From Aurantiochytrium sp. KH105 (lineage: Eukaryota; Sar; Bigyra; Thraustochytrida; Thraustochytriidae), in NCBI GenBank assembly GCA_003116975.1, contig BGKB01000289.1, positions 1 through 43,043 of the forward strand: a stretch of DNA of 43,043 nt, read 5' to 3'. The position numbers and the translations under genes are program-made. The stretch's first letter is position 1, and every line of letters starts with the position of its first letter. This document shows, in pieces, positions 17,954-26,126 of the stretch. The notes under the pieces are model-generated. The model did not search any database, was not told the origin of the DNA, and worked only from the letters and a program-made list of their open reading frames with translations.

Positions 17954-18148
17954 CCACCAGGAGCCCAATGCGACGACGCGAGAAACCTGCAACTTCAACG
18001 CGAGTCGAGAGACCTCTCTGCCTGCGTGACCGAACGTCGCGAGGGGGCCCACAAGTTGCCTCACGTTGCGGGCTGACTGACGGTGGTGTGATTCATTCAG
18101 GTCAGGCGGCTCGGCTCGTCAAGCCCGATCGTTCGAGCGAACGGAACC

Positions 18149-18150
<2 letters not shown>

Positions 18151-18202
<52 letters not shown>
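18151..18202. repeat. (CAGA)n microsatellite in the myosin leader
   Basis: About 13 uninterrupted ACAG units, ending about 40 bp before the myosin ATG. The frame through it would read Arg-Gln-Thr-Asp repeats, but it has no conserved motor sequence, so I place it in the 5' UTR. Confidence 0.9.
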
Positions 18203-18240
18203 CGCACCAAGGTCCACGAAAGCTAAAAGGCAAGGAGAAC

Positions 18241-21200
18241 ATGGACGAGCTCAATGAGCTGCCTCAGCTCGACGAGGACGTCGTCGTGAATGCCCTCGAA
18301 GCAAGGTTCCGTGGCGATAAACCATACACGTCAGCCGTAGGCATGTGTATTGCTGTAAATCCTTTCTTCAGACACGAAAACCTCTATGCGCCCGAAACGC
18401 AAGAAGCTTATGCCAAAGAACTTCTCGACAAGAAAAATGGACAAGAAACACCTGCAAAGCTCCCGCCGCACTTGTACCGCACGTCGTGTGCAAGCTACGC
18501 CGACATGCGCACCAAAAATAGGTCGCAGAGTATTCTCGTCAGCGGCGAATCCGGCGCCGGCAAAACCGAGTCGACCAAGATTCTCATGGACCACCTCGCT
18601 TTCATCAGCGACACCGCGGGTGACGCGACAGCGTCCGCGGCCAATCGTCGCACTGTAGCGCGCATCCTTCAGTCCAACCCGTTGCTCGAGGCCTTTGGCA
18701 ATGCAAAGACCGTGCGCAACGATAACAGCTCGCGCTTTGGCAAGTTCATCGCGCTCCAATTCAACAAGAACGGGCTTCTCGTAGGCGCCGCTCTGTCGAC
18801 ATACTTGCTCGAAAAGAGCCGCATCGCTCATCAGGGTTCGCAAGAGCGTGCTTTTCACGTGCTGTATCAGCTCGTCAATGGCGGTCTCGACGAAGCCTTT
18901 GCGGCCTCCACGTTTGCAAATCTGCAAGGCCTCAAAAGTCTGCCCAACAACGATGATGTCAATCGCGACAAGGTCCAGGGCACAGTCACCCGCGCCGCTC
19001 TGCGTGCCATCGGCCTTGGGGACGGCCACAACTTTGACGGCATTCTCAGCGTTCTCTCCACGGTCCTCTTTCTGCTCGAAGTCGACTTTGTCGATGCACC
19101 CGACAGTGGCAACGCAGCGAACGTCACGGAATCTTCCAAGGCTGACATTGTTCCTCGACTTCTTTCTGCAATCTCACAGAGCGATGGCGATAGCAACGCT
19201 TCGTGGCTGTCTCTGGAGCGCGTCCTCACACACCGCGACATCAAAGTCGGTCCAGAGACGATATCCAAGCCGCTCGATGCCAACGCTTCCCGCGCCAACG
19301 CACAAGCTCTTGCTAAAGCCCTGTACGCCTCGCTCTTCGACTGGCTCGTCGCACGCATCAATTGCAGTCTCTGTGTCGATGCTGACACCGACAGCAATGT
19401 CGACACCAAACTTGCCAACGCAAAGCAAACCATTGAAATCCTCGACATTTTTGGCTTCGAGTGTTTTGAAAAGAATTCTCTGGAACAGCTTTGCATCAAT
19501 TTCACAAACGAGCGTCTTCAGCAGGTCTTCAATGAAAGCGTGTTGCACGAGGTCCAGATCGAGTACGAGCGCGAAGGGGTTCCTTGGAAACGTATCGACC
19601 ACAACGATGGCGCCGAAACAATCGCTCTGATTCAGGGAAAAAATGCAAGTGTCTTTGGGCTCTTGCACGAGGAGTCTGTACGCCCGAACGGTTCGGATCA
19701 CGCCTTTGTGGCCAAACTTACTGCGGATACCGCTCGCAAACATTTGCTTCGTCGCGATCGATTTGACAAGCACATCTTTTCCATCGAGCATTTCGCGGGC
19801 GCAGTATCCTACGACGCGCGCAATTTTGTAGACATCAATCTCGACTCTCTCAACGAGGGACTCGGGGCCTATGTGCGAGACTACGGATCACCTTTTGCGG
19901 CATCGCTCATGCCCTCACCTGACCAACCAAAGTCCGGGACACGTGCGCTTACGCTGACCTTCAAGTTTCGCAAGCAGCTTGATGAGCTCATGACGGCCAT
20001 CGCCGCGACCAATACTCACTTTGTACGCTGCATCAAGCCCAACACAAGCATGCGTCGTGACATCTTCGACCAAGACATGGTGCGCGAGCAGCTACGTTGC
20101 AGCGGTGTTGTCGAGGCGATCCGCATCTCACGCGCTGGCTACGCTGACCGCTTGCCACATGCAGAAGTGCTGCGAAACGAGGTCACAGGCGTGGCCAATA
20201 CTCTTGACGATGCTCTTCGCTACTATCTCGACACTGAAAAGTACTTTATCGGCAAAACGCGAGTCTTTTTTGTGCACGGGGCCCTGCAGGAGCTTCGTAC
20301 ACGCCGCAAAGAGCTCCTCCATCAGCGCGCCTTGCGGATTCAGACGATGGTGCGCGGCAAGCTGGCCCGAAACCTTGTGACGCGTCTTCGTGCAGCTCTT
20401 TGTCTGCAGCGCATTATGCGGGGCCGTCAAGCCCTCGCGCGGTTCCGTACCCTTCGGGCCGCCGCTGTGCAAGTGCAGGCGCTTGAGCGGGCGCGTCGAG
20501 GTCGTCAAGACTTTTGTCGCATCGTGCACCATGTTCGTGTTCTGCAGCGCATGGGACGACGCATCGTTGCGCACAACGCAAGGCTCGCTTCTGCCGCATT
20601 ACGCATCGAGGCCTGGAGACGCATGATTTCGTGCCGCATTGAATTTTTGCAATGCCGTCGCGGCATCGTGCAATTGCAAGCCCGCGCGCGAGCCGTGCTT
20701 GCCCGTCAGCGGTTTGTGCAACTTCTTGCAGCGTACCGAGAGTCGCAGTCGATTCGCGGCCTACAGGCCGAGGTGCGAGCGCTCAAGGCTCGAATTGCAG
20801 AGCTCGAGACGACTTCGCTCGCGAAGTGCGAACACGTCGATCAAGCGGCCGAGAACAAGCCTTTCTCCCGCAAAGATTGGGTCCCTATTGGCACTGCGCG
20901 CAAACTCAAGTCTGCTCTCGTTCGGTTATCTCGAGAGAATGCGCGCCTCAAGACCCTTGTTCAAGACCAAGATGAGCAGTTGACACAGTTGCGAAATGAT
21001 TCCATTTCGGCCAAGGAGCAGGAGTCCAAGGGCGAGGATGGGCCCAAGGTCCAGGATTGTGACCAAGAAAATCAATGCGCTCAAGCCAATGTCGTGCCGC
21101 GAAACGAAGAACCTGCGCTTCGAGGCACAGGATCGTTCATCTTGAAAAACATTGTTTCATCGGGCGAGTCGCTGCTCCGGACGATGGAGGGCGTTGGCAA

Positions 21201-21348
21201 GTTTTTGCTCGACGAAATTGACCCGCTCGAGTTCGAGTCCCAACGGAATGCTAATCGCGCCAACGCTCAAGACCCCCATCAGGAGAACCGTCGTCAGCGT
21301 CGAGCTCGTGCGCAGAGTAGAAATTCGCAGCCTGGTAGCAGCTCGTAA
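18241..21348 (+). CDS. Unconventional myosin heavy chain with IQ repeats
   Basis: 1035 residues from the ATG in ACATGGACGAG. The upstream open frame is repeat-derived leader. Myosins are actin-based ATP-driven motors. The motor begins almost at the start, with no SH3-like N-terminal domain: P-loop GESGAGKTEST near residue 102, switch I NDNSSRFGKF near 160, switch II DIFGFECFEK near 402, and actin-binding/relay HFVRCIKPN near 593. It ends near 690 with YFIGKTRVFF. A lever arm of about six IQ-like repeats follows (IQTMVRGKLAR is the best; LQRIMRGRQALAR, LQRMGRRIVAH and LQARARAVLAR are weaker), then a short coiled coil (about 838-860, IRGLQAEVRALKARIAELET), a second charged helix, and a C-terminal segment (GTGSFILKNIVSSGESLLRT). 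No FYVE, PH, MyTH4 or DIL domain is recognisable. The class is not assigned; it is probably one of the protist-specific or V/XI-like classes. Confidence 0.93.
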   Translation: MDELNELPQLDEDVVVNALEARFRGDKPYTSAVGMCIAVNPFFRHENLYAPETQEAYAKELLDKKNGQETPAKLPPHLYRTSCASYADMRTKNRSQSILVSGESGAGKTESTKILMDHLAFISDTAGDATASAANRRTVARILQSNPLLEAFGNAKTVRNDNSSRFGKFIALQFNKNGLLVGAALSTYLLEKSRIAHQGSQERAFHVLYQLVNGGLDEAFAASTFANLQGLKSLPNNDDVNRDKVQGTVTRAALRAIGLGDGHNFDGILSVLSTVLFLLEVDFVDAPDSGNAANVTESSKADIVPRLLSAISQSDGDSNASWLSLERVLTHRDIKVGPETISKPLDANASRANAQALAKALYASLFDWLVARINCSLCVDADTDSNVDTKLANAKQTIEILDIFGFECFEKNSLEQLCINFTNERLQQVFNESVLHEVQIEYEREGVPWKRIDHNDGAETIALIQGKNASVFGLLHEESVRPNGSDHAFVAKLTADTARKHLLRRDRFDKHIFSIEHFAGAVSYDARNFVDINLDSLNEGLGAYVRDYGSPFAASLMPSPDQPKSGTRALTLTFKFRKQLDELMTAIAATNTHFVRCIKPNTSMRRDIFDQDMVREQLRCSGVVEAIRISRAGYADRLPHAEVLRNEVTGVANTLDDALRYYLDTEKYFIGKTRVFFVHGALQELRTRRKELLHQRALRIQTMVRGKLARNLVTRLRAALCLQRIMRGRQALARFRTLRAAAVQVQALERARRGRQDFCRIVHHVRVLQRMGRRIVAHNARLASAALRIEAWRRMISCRIEFLQCRRGIVQLQARARAVLARQRFVQLLAAYRESQSIRGLQAEVRALKARIAELETTSLAKCEHVDQAAENKPFSRKDWVPIGTARKLKSALVRLSRENARLKTLVQDQDEQLTQLRNDSISAKEQESKGEDGPKVQDCDQENQCAQANVVPRNEEPALRGTGSFILKNIVSSGESLLRTMEGVGKFLLDEIDPLEFESQRNANRANAQDPHQENRRQRRARAQSRNSQPGSSS

Positions 21349-21655
21349 ACCCATGTTCAAATGTATCGATTTTCCCATTTCATCTTTGTTGTCCATGTCA
21401 AGCTCGAATAACGCAGCTCAAAAGGCGGGCTGGTATACCAGGACGGATCACGATGATCTGAACTCAAAATGTATGGCGTCTTGGTGGAGAGAGAGAGAGA
21501 GAGAGAATGCAGGCTGTTGCAAAGTTCCACAAGCGTGCACGTGATGATGGCGAAACGGAGAATCAATTAAGCCAACTCCAAACAAAAAGTATTACAATGT
21601 GAGAGCAAATTATGAGTAAAAATGTCTATCATACATCAACAAGAAAGTCACATTT
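21349..21655. other. Spacer between convergent myosin and poly-Ser membrane protein genes
   Basis: 307 bp of probable 3' UTR from both sides. It contains a short (GA)n run at about 21487-21506. No gene was recognised. Confidence 0.5.
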
Positions 21656-22408
21656 TCATGAAGGTGATACACAGCGGAGCTCGTGCGGCCTGGGAGGTGC
21701 CAGAGCGAACCACATCACGATCAAAAGCGTGAAGAAAACATCTCGCCTTGATATTGGCTTCGCTTGCATAACAATCTTGACCCCAAAAATACAAGTCATT
21801 ACCGCCCATGGTAGCAATAGGCTGGGAAAGACGTAGGCTGCCAACAAATAGATTACGGAGAGCACAAGGGTGCCATTTTTGTCTGCGCCTGCCTCGTGAT
21901 GAGCTAAAGACAAGTTGACGGCCCGCACCACACACGAAAGTCCAGCAAGCTCCAAAATACTCACTGTCAAGGCGCTGCAACCGACCTTGCGCTCTACAAG
22001 GCCTTGGACCGAAGGCCACAAGAGCGCCGCATACGCAAGCTGCCGCACTGCCGCATTGAGACTGGGCGCTTGTCGCTGCGGCAATGACGATGGCGGGGGC
22101 TGCGACGAAGCAGAAGACGACGAAGACGACGACGACGACGACGACGATGCAGCACTACTACTATTTCCTGGTGGAGGCGGAAATGTTGATGACGACGACG
22201 ACGACGACGACAACAACAATGTCCCGTCTTCCTTGCGTCGGTTCTCGCGCCCAGGCCGCGTCTGCCGCGCCAAGAGCGCCTCCAGGTCGAGGTCAACCTC
22301 GTGCTCTTGCTCGTCCGCGTCGATGCCCGCCGCCTCGAGGCGGTCGCGCAAGGCTGCCGCGGAGGCGACCGACGAGCTCGTCGACGTCGCACCGTGGGTC
22401 GTCATCAT
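21656..22408 (-). CDS. Hypothetical poly-Ser membrane protein
   Basis: 250 residues if it starts at the double ATG (MMTTHGATST). The open frame continues upstream, antisense to the DUF4291 gene, and that part looks spurious. The N-terminal half is acidic then low complexity, with two serine tracts (67-74 and 83-103) encoded by trinucleotide repeats, separated by TFPPPPGN. The C-terminal half is hydrophobic, with helices at about 144-165, 181-214 (long enough for one or two spans) and 224-238 (VFFTLLIVMWFALAP). It could be an integral membrane protein with a disordered cytosolic N-terminus. I recognise no family. It shares a 303-bp divergent promoter with the DUF4291 gene. Confidence 0.6.
   Translation of the reverse strand: MMTTHGATSTSSSVASAAALRDRLEAAGIDADEQEHEVDLDLEALLARQTRPGRENRRKEDGTLLLSSSSSSSSTFPPPPGNSSSAASSSSSSSSSSSSASSQPPPSSLPQRQAPSLNAAVRQLAYAALLWPSVQGLVERKVGCSALTVSILELAGLSCVVRAVNLSLAHHEAGADKNGTLVLSVIYLLAAYVFPSLLLPWAVMTCIFGVKIVMQAKPISRRDVFFTLLIVMWFALAPPRPHELRCVSPS
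22112..22220. repeat. (GAC)n trinucleotide repeats encoding poly-Ser on the minus strand
   Basis: Two GAC/ACG runs (about 22113-22149 and 22190-22218) lie inside the membrane-protein gene and account for its serine tracts. They are likely length-variable. Confidence 0.85.
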
Positions 22409-22711
22409 CACCGTGATGCTCGCGCCGTCAGAGTCCTCGGTTCTTGCAACGCCCGCACGTTCTCGGCACAGCCGGTTATGCTTTGGTTCTTGCCCAGGTC
22501 CGTGGTCGTGCAGTGTACGTGCATGCGAGCACAAATAAGGTCCCCTTGCTTTGTAGGCGAGGCAGTCGGACGCTGCACGGCGCTTGGCTAGCCACTGCAG
22601 ACCCCAAACATTGGAGAGAGACGCGAAAGCGTTTCGCCTCTTTGTGGCGCAGCTTTGAGCAGACCACAGATCACAAGCATCGGATTCTTGCCGTTGATAT
22701 CTTTGATAATC
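22409..22711. promoter_or_regulatory. Divergent promoter, membrane protein (-) / DUF4291 gene (+)
   Basis: 303 bp between two start codons pointing away from each other, so it must serve both genes. No CACTTGCG element or other repeated motif was seen. Confidence 0.45.
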
Positions 22712-23482
22712 ATGGCGAAAACACCCACGACCTCGACGAAATCTGCCCCAGTGCCCAATCTCACGGACGGCGTACAGGTCTTTCATGCAGACTGGGACGA
22801 GGAAGGAGTATACTTTTATCAAGCTTACATGTCTTCCATTGCGGATTGGGCAGTGGAACATGGCAAGCTTGGTGGACCAGACTTCAAGCCTACACGAATG
22901 ACATGGATCAAGCCTTCCTTTGCCTGGATGCTTTACAGGAGCAGCTATGCCTCCAAGGTACCTTATCAAGAGCGTGTGCTTCGCATTAAGCTTTCGCACG
23001 AAGGTCTGGCTGAACTTTTGAACAAGTGCGTCTGCAAAAAGGGCGGTGGAGGCACTCGTGGCCGCGTGCAATGGGATCCTGAGCGAGACATTATGGAGCC
23101 AGCACCCAAGGGTCGCGAACCGCGCAAAATGCTTCGTAAAAGAGCCATTCAAATTGGCCTCGCCGGCCCGCTTGCTGCCAAGTATGTCGAAAGCATCATT
23201 GGGGTTGAGGACGTGACGGAATTGGCCCATGCCGTCGGCGCTGCTCACGCGCTTCGTTCCCCGGGAGCGCGCAAGGCTGCTCTCGAATGCCTTTCCTTGC
23301 CGGTGGAGCGACCTTATATGCCACGTTGCTCGCCAGAGCAGCTCCAGCGACTTGCCATGCTTCCAGGACCCGTTGCGGACACATACAGTGTGCCATGCGC
23401 GCCTTTGCGCCAGCCTGAAGACATCCCAATCGCTACGTCTACTTCTGAACCGACTCAAGGACCAAGGGAAGAAGAAGCATGA
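22712..23482 (+). CDS. DUF4291 domain protein
   Basis: 256 residues from MAKTPTTSTK. The in-frame upstream extension lacks an ATG. Hallmarks of the DUF4291 family are in order: VYFYQAYMSSIADWAVEHG (about 33-51), RMTWIKPSFAWMLYRSSYASK (about 62-82), YQERVLRIKLSHEGL, RVQWDPERD (118-126) and RAIQIGLAG (144-152), followed by the DVTELA segment. The C-terminal ~60 residues are a less conserved Pro/Ser/Glu-rich tail. The family is widespread in bacteria and patchy in eukaryotes, and has no function known to me. It lies 303 bp from the divergent membrane-protein gene and 429 bp before SAE1. No signal peptide is visible. Confidence 0.88.
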   Translation: MAKTPTTSTKSAPVPNLTDGVQVFHADWDEEGVYFYQAYMSSIADWAVEHGKLGGPDFKPTRMTWIKPSFAWMLYRSSYASKVPYQERVLRIKLSHEGLAELLNKCVCKKGGGGTRGRVQWDPERDIMEPAPKGREPRKMLRKRAIQIGLAGPLAAKYVESIIGVEDVTELAHAVGAAHALRSPGARKAALECLSLPVERPYMPRCSPEQLQRLAMLPGPVADTYSVPCAPLRQPEDIPIATSTSEPTQGPREEEA

Positions 23483-23911
23483 TCGATCAAGCTTTGTGAC
23501 ATTGGTATACAAGCCTACTACACTACGCGAATTTTGATTTTTTCCACGAAAATAGTAACAAAGGTCTGATGATAGGCCTACTGCTTTTACAATTCGTTCT
23601 GAGCAGGAATAATGAGCACTTTTTGTTGTTACTTTTGGGGGGGGGGCTTGGAGACTGCATTGGCCAAGTAATTAGCGTTGGTGGCTGGCAGTGAACGAAG
23701 CTCTGGAAGAGCTTTGGCATCTCCAAAATTGGGTGCCTTGGTATCTCTCTTTTTTCTTTTTCTTTTTTCTTTTTTGAATTGAAAAGAATAATTGGGTGTC
23801 CAAAGGTAGTTAGTAGAAGCAAGCAAGCCGAAGCAAGGAAAGAAAAACCAAAACCAGCTTCTTTCTCTTGGACGTGCGAACGCGCGCGCGTGCGCCTTGC
23901 ACAAAGACACC
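23483..23911. other. Spacer between DUF4291 and SAE1 genes
   Basis: 429 bp holding the DUF4291 3' end and the SAE1 promoter and leader. It contains a run of nine G (about 23638-23646) and a T-rich TTTTCTTTTTTC tract (about 23750-23776). No gene was recognised. Confidence 0.5.
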
Positions 23912-25061
23912 ATGGCCGGGGACGATGCGGACATCTCCGAGCAGGAGGCTGCCGTGTACGACCGGCAGATTCGCCTTTGGGGTACGTGATATAGACTCGT
24001 TCAAGAGACGACGCCACCGCGGGCGACCACGAAACGAGGGGGATGACGAAACGAACTAACCCAACAACCACGACGAGGATTGCTGGCGCGTAGGTGTGGA
24101 GGCGCAGCGCCGTATGCGCAGCTCGCACGTTCTGTTTGTGGGCTTTCGGACTCTGAATGCCGAGGTCTGCAAAAACACCGTTCTGGCAGGCGTGAGCGTG
24201 ACGATCCAAGATGCTGGCGCCGTAGAGGCCGCCGATCTTGGTGGGAACTTCTTTCTCACATCCGAGAGTCTTGGCGCTAACCGTGCCGAGGCCGCTGCCC
24301 CTGCTGTGCAGGAGCTGAATCCGCTCGTCAAAGTTGGCGCACTCACCAAGGCCGCCCACGAGCTCACCCTCGAAGATCTCAAGCCTTTCACGATGGTCTG
24401 CGCTGCGGACTGTAACACGCAGACGCAAGTGCATCTTAATTCGCTTTGTCGGACGCTCAAAATTGGCTTCTTGAGCGCACGGAGCTTTGGATGGTCAGCT
24501 GCCATGTTCCAGGACCTTGGCGATAAACACACATACCTTGCAAAAACAACCACGAATAAGGTTGATGCGGACGGCGAAAAAGAAGTGGCATACGAACCTC
24601 GGGAGGTCTCGTTCTGCCCGCTCGAGACCGCACTTGCTGTTCCAATCGCAGAAATCGCTCAAACGAAGCGTAAGCGTCGCCGTGCCAAGGCTATTCGGGA
24701 TGCGGGCCTTGCTGTAACCGAGCAATTCTGCGCGCTTCAGGTGCTGCAGCACCTGGAAGCAGAACCCACAGGGGAAACTGCGTTCGATGAGGCACGCGCG
24801 CGTGAGGCCTTGAGTCAAATCGCCGGTGGAGCCAGCGACAACGAGAGCAGCCCCCCGGAGGTCGATCACGAGGCTGTCCTTGAGCTCGTGCGGGGCGCGC
24901 AGCTTGGGACGGAGCTGTCGCCAACATGCGCTGTTGTTGGCGGCATTGTCGGTCAAGAGCTTCTCAAGGCAATGAGCGGGAAGGACGCTCCTCTCGACAA
25001 CTTTTTCTTTTTCGACGGCATCTCTGGCGGTGGTATCGTGCGTCGCATCATCGGCAAGTAA
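23912..25061 (+). CDS. SAE1: SUMO-activating enzyme subunit 1 (SAE1/AOS1), two exons
   Basis: Exon 1 is 23912-23981 and exon 2 is 24094-25061, together 345 residues, essentially the length of human SAE1. SAE1 pairs with SAE2/UBA2 to adenylate SUMO and start the SUMO conjugation cascade in the nucleus. Exon 1 gives MAGDDADISEQEAAVYDRQI followed by RLWG, and exon 2 continues VEAQRRMRSSHVLFVGFRTL, rebuilding the E1 signature YDRQIRLWGVEAQRR across the junction. The Rossmann adenylation fold follows. The C-terminus has the conserved AVVGGIVGQELLKAMSGKD and NFFFFDGISGGG. As expected for this subunit, there is no catalytic-cysteine domain. An acidic/low-complexity insert (about 250-270) precedes the last conserved block. 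It converges with V-ATPase G. Confidence 0.95.
23982..24093 (+). other. SAE1 intron 1
   Basis: 112 nt, GTACGT donor and GCGTAG acceptor, with a probable branch site AACTAAC about 40 nt before the acceptor. It is phase 1 and splits the glycine codon of the conserved RLWG/VEAQRR motif. Removing it restores the E1 signature exactly. Confidence 0.93.
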
Positions 25062-25472
25062 GATTCTTTTTTTCAAAAAAAAAATGAATAAAGAGAATGC
25101 CGGCGCAGGACGATAATGGGGGCGCCAAGAGCTGAGAATAGTGCCGGTGCGTAGGGGATTGATTGCCTCTTGCACGGGCCAAACAAATACTTGAACGAAA
25201 AGAAGAGTCGTGTTCAACTTTCCGCAGGGTAGTCCTGGGCCAACCTATAGATTGGATAAATCAAGTCTGTTTGTTTCTCTTTTGGCACCAATTTCGTTTT
25301 GGCAGCGCACATCAATTTTCGGCGAACAAAACGGGTTGCACGAAAGTCTTTCAGAGAAAGTAGGCCTACACCAGAGCTAACGCAAGATCACTTCATCTGG
25401 CGCGAGTCAACGTGAAATGAAAAAAGATACCAAATCAAACATAAATGATACGCGTGCAGCAGAAGATCATCT
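25062..25472. other. Spacer between convergent SAE1 and V-ATPase G
   Basis: 411 bp of 3' sequence from both genes. An AATAAA at 25087-25092, 26 nt after the SAE1 stop, could be its polyadenylation signal; use of this signal in the organism is not established here. Confidence 0.45.
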
Positions 25473-25823
25473 CTACACCTTGGTCTTGACGCCCTTGCGC
25501 GAGGCCGGGACGTCAAGGTTGACGTCAGTGACAACGTCAATCATCATCTTGACGATAGCGTCCGAGTTCTTCTGCACATCCGACTTGAGCGTGGAGATGT
25601 CCTGGTCTGCCTTGGAGGACAGCTCGCTAATTACGGTGTTGTCGTCGCTCTGGTTCTTCTCAAGGTCCGCAAGGCTCTTCATCTGCGAGTCGCGGTACGC
25701 CTTGATCTCAGCGTCGGCATCTGCGCGGGCCTGCTTGAGGGTGGCGGCGCGCTGCTTGCGCGCGGCCTCGACCTGCTTCGTGGCCTCGTCCTCGGCCTTC
25801 TTCAGCTTCATCATGTCCGCCAT
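25473..25823 (-). CDS. ATP6V1G: V-type H+-ATPase subunit G
   Basis: 116 residues, the normal length for subunit G, which together with E forms the peripheral stalks that hold the V1 head against the rotating rotor. It is an almost continuous charged helix: EDEATKQVEAARKQRAATLK near the N-terminus matches the conserved G-subunit segment (A-xx-IV-xAR-xR-xxLKQA-xEA), then QARADADAEIKAYRDSQM. The C-terminal half is less conserved (VVTDVNLDVP). The coding part has no intron, but a 276-nt intron lies in the 5' UTR. It is co-oriented with the A and c genes of the same complex about 9-12 kb downstream, and divergent from ASL across a region with CACTTGCG elements. Confidence 0.93.
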   Translation of the reverse strand: MADMMKLKKAEDEATKQVEAARKQRAATLKQARADADAEIKAYRDSQMKSLADLEKNQSDDNTVISELSSKADQDISTLKSDVQKNSDAIVKMMIDVVTDVNLDVPASRKGVKTKV

Positions 25824-25850
25824 TTTGCTCTACGACGACCTTGTTCTTTC

Positions 25851-26126
25851 CTGCAAGAAACAAGCTATCCGAATCAAGTCAACCTGCGCAGTGCAAATCC
25901 GTCTCGTCAGTCTCCCGCCTTGCCGCTCTTCCCGGCGCGCTCCTCGTCGTCCTCCTCGCCGCAGCTTTCGGCACATTCAATCTCCCTTCCATTCCTCGCC
26001 TGCCGCCATCTATCCATCCGCGCGCGACCGGCGCGAGCGCGCCCGCGCGGGGAGGGGGTGAGGGGAGGGCGGCGCGCGGCGGAAGGGCCCGCGGCGGCGC
26101 GAGCGCCCGCGCGCGGCGCGACGTAC
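25851..26126 (-). other. 5' UTR intron of V-ATPase G
   Basis: On the minus strand the donor is CCAG/GTACGT at 26126 and the acceptor is TTGTTTCTTGCAG ending at 25851, 27 nt before the ATG. Both match consensus well, and the first intron bases are GC-only, as in the V-ATPase c candidate. Transcript data would be needed to prove it. Confidence 0.7.

Larger units (their letters stand above)
16252..18240. other. Divergent promoter region between V-ATPase c and myosin
   Basis: About 2 kb with no recognised gene. Frames of up to about 200 codons on both strands around 16360-17020 are Arg/Ala/Gly/Pro low complexity from a (GGC)n-rich core (about 16680-16795). It also holds the probable 5' UTR intron of V-ATPase c, a CCACTGCAGTGG palindrome at about 16914, an ACTG run at about 17937-17953 and the CAGA run in the myosin leader. 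Confidence 0.55.

Noticed and set aside
22409..23512. N-terminal extension of the poly-Ser membrane protein antisense to DUF4291
   Set aside because: The frame overlaps a well-supported DUF4291 gene on the other strand and its translation resembles antisense noise. The tandem ATG at 22403-22408 is the better start.
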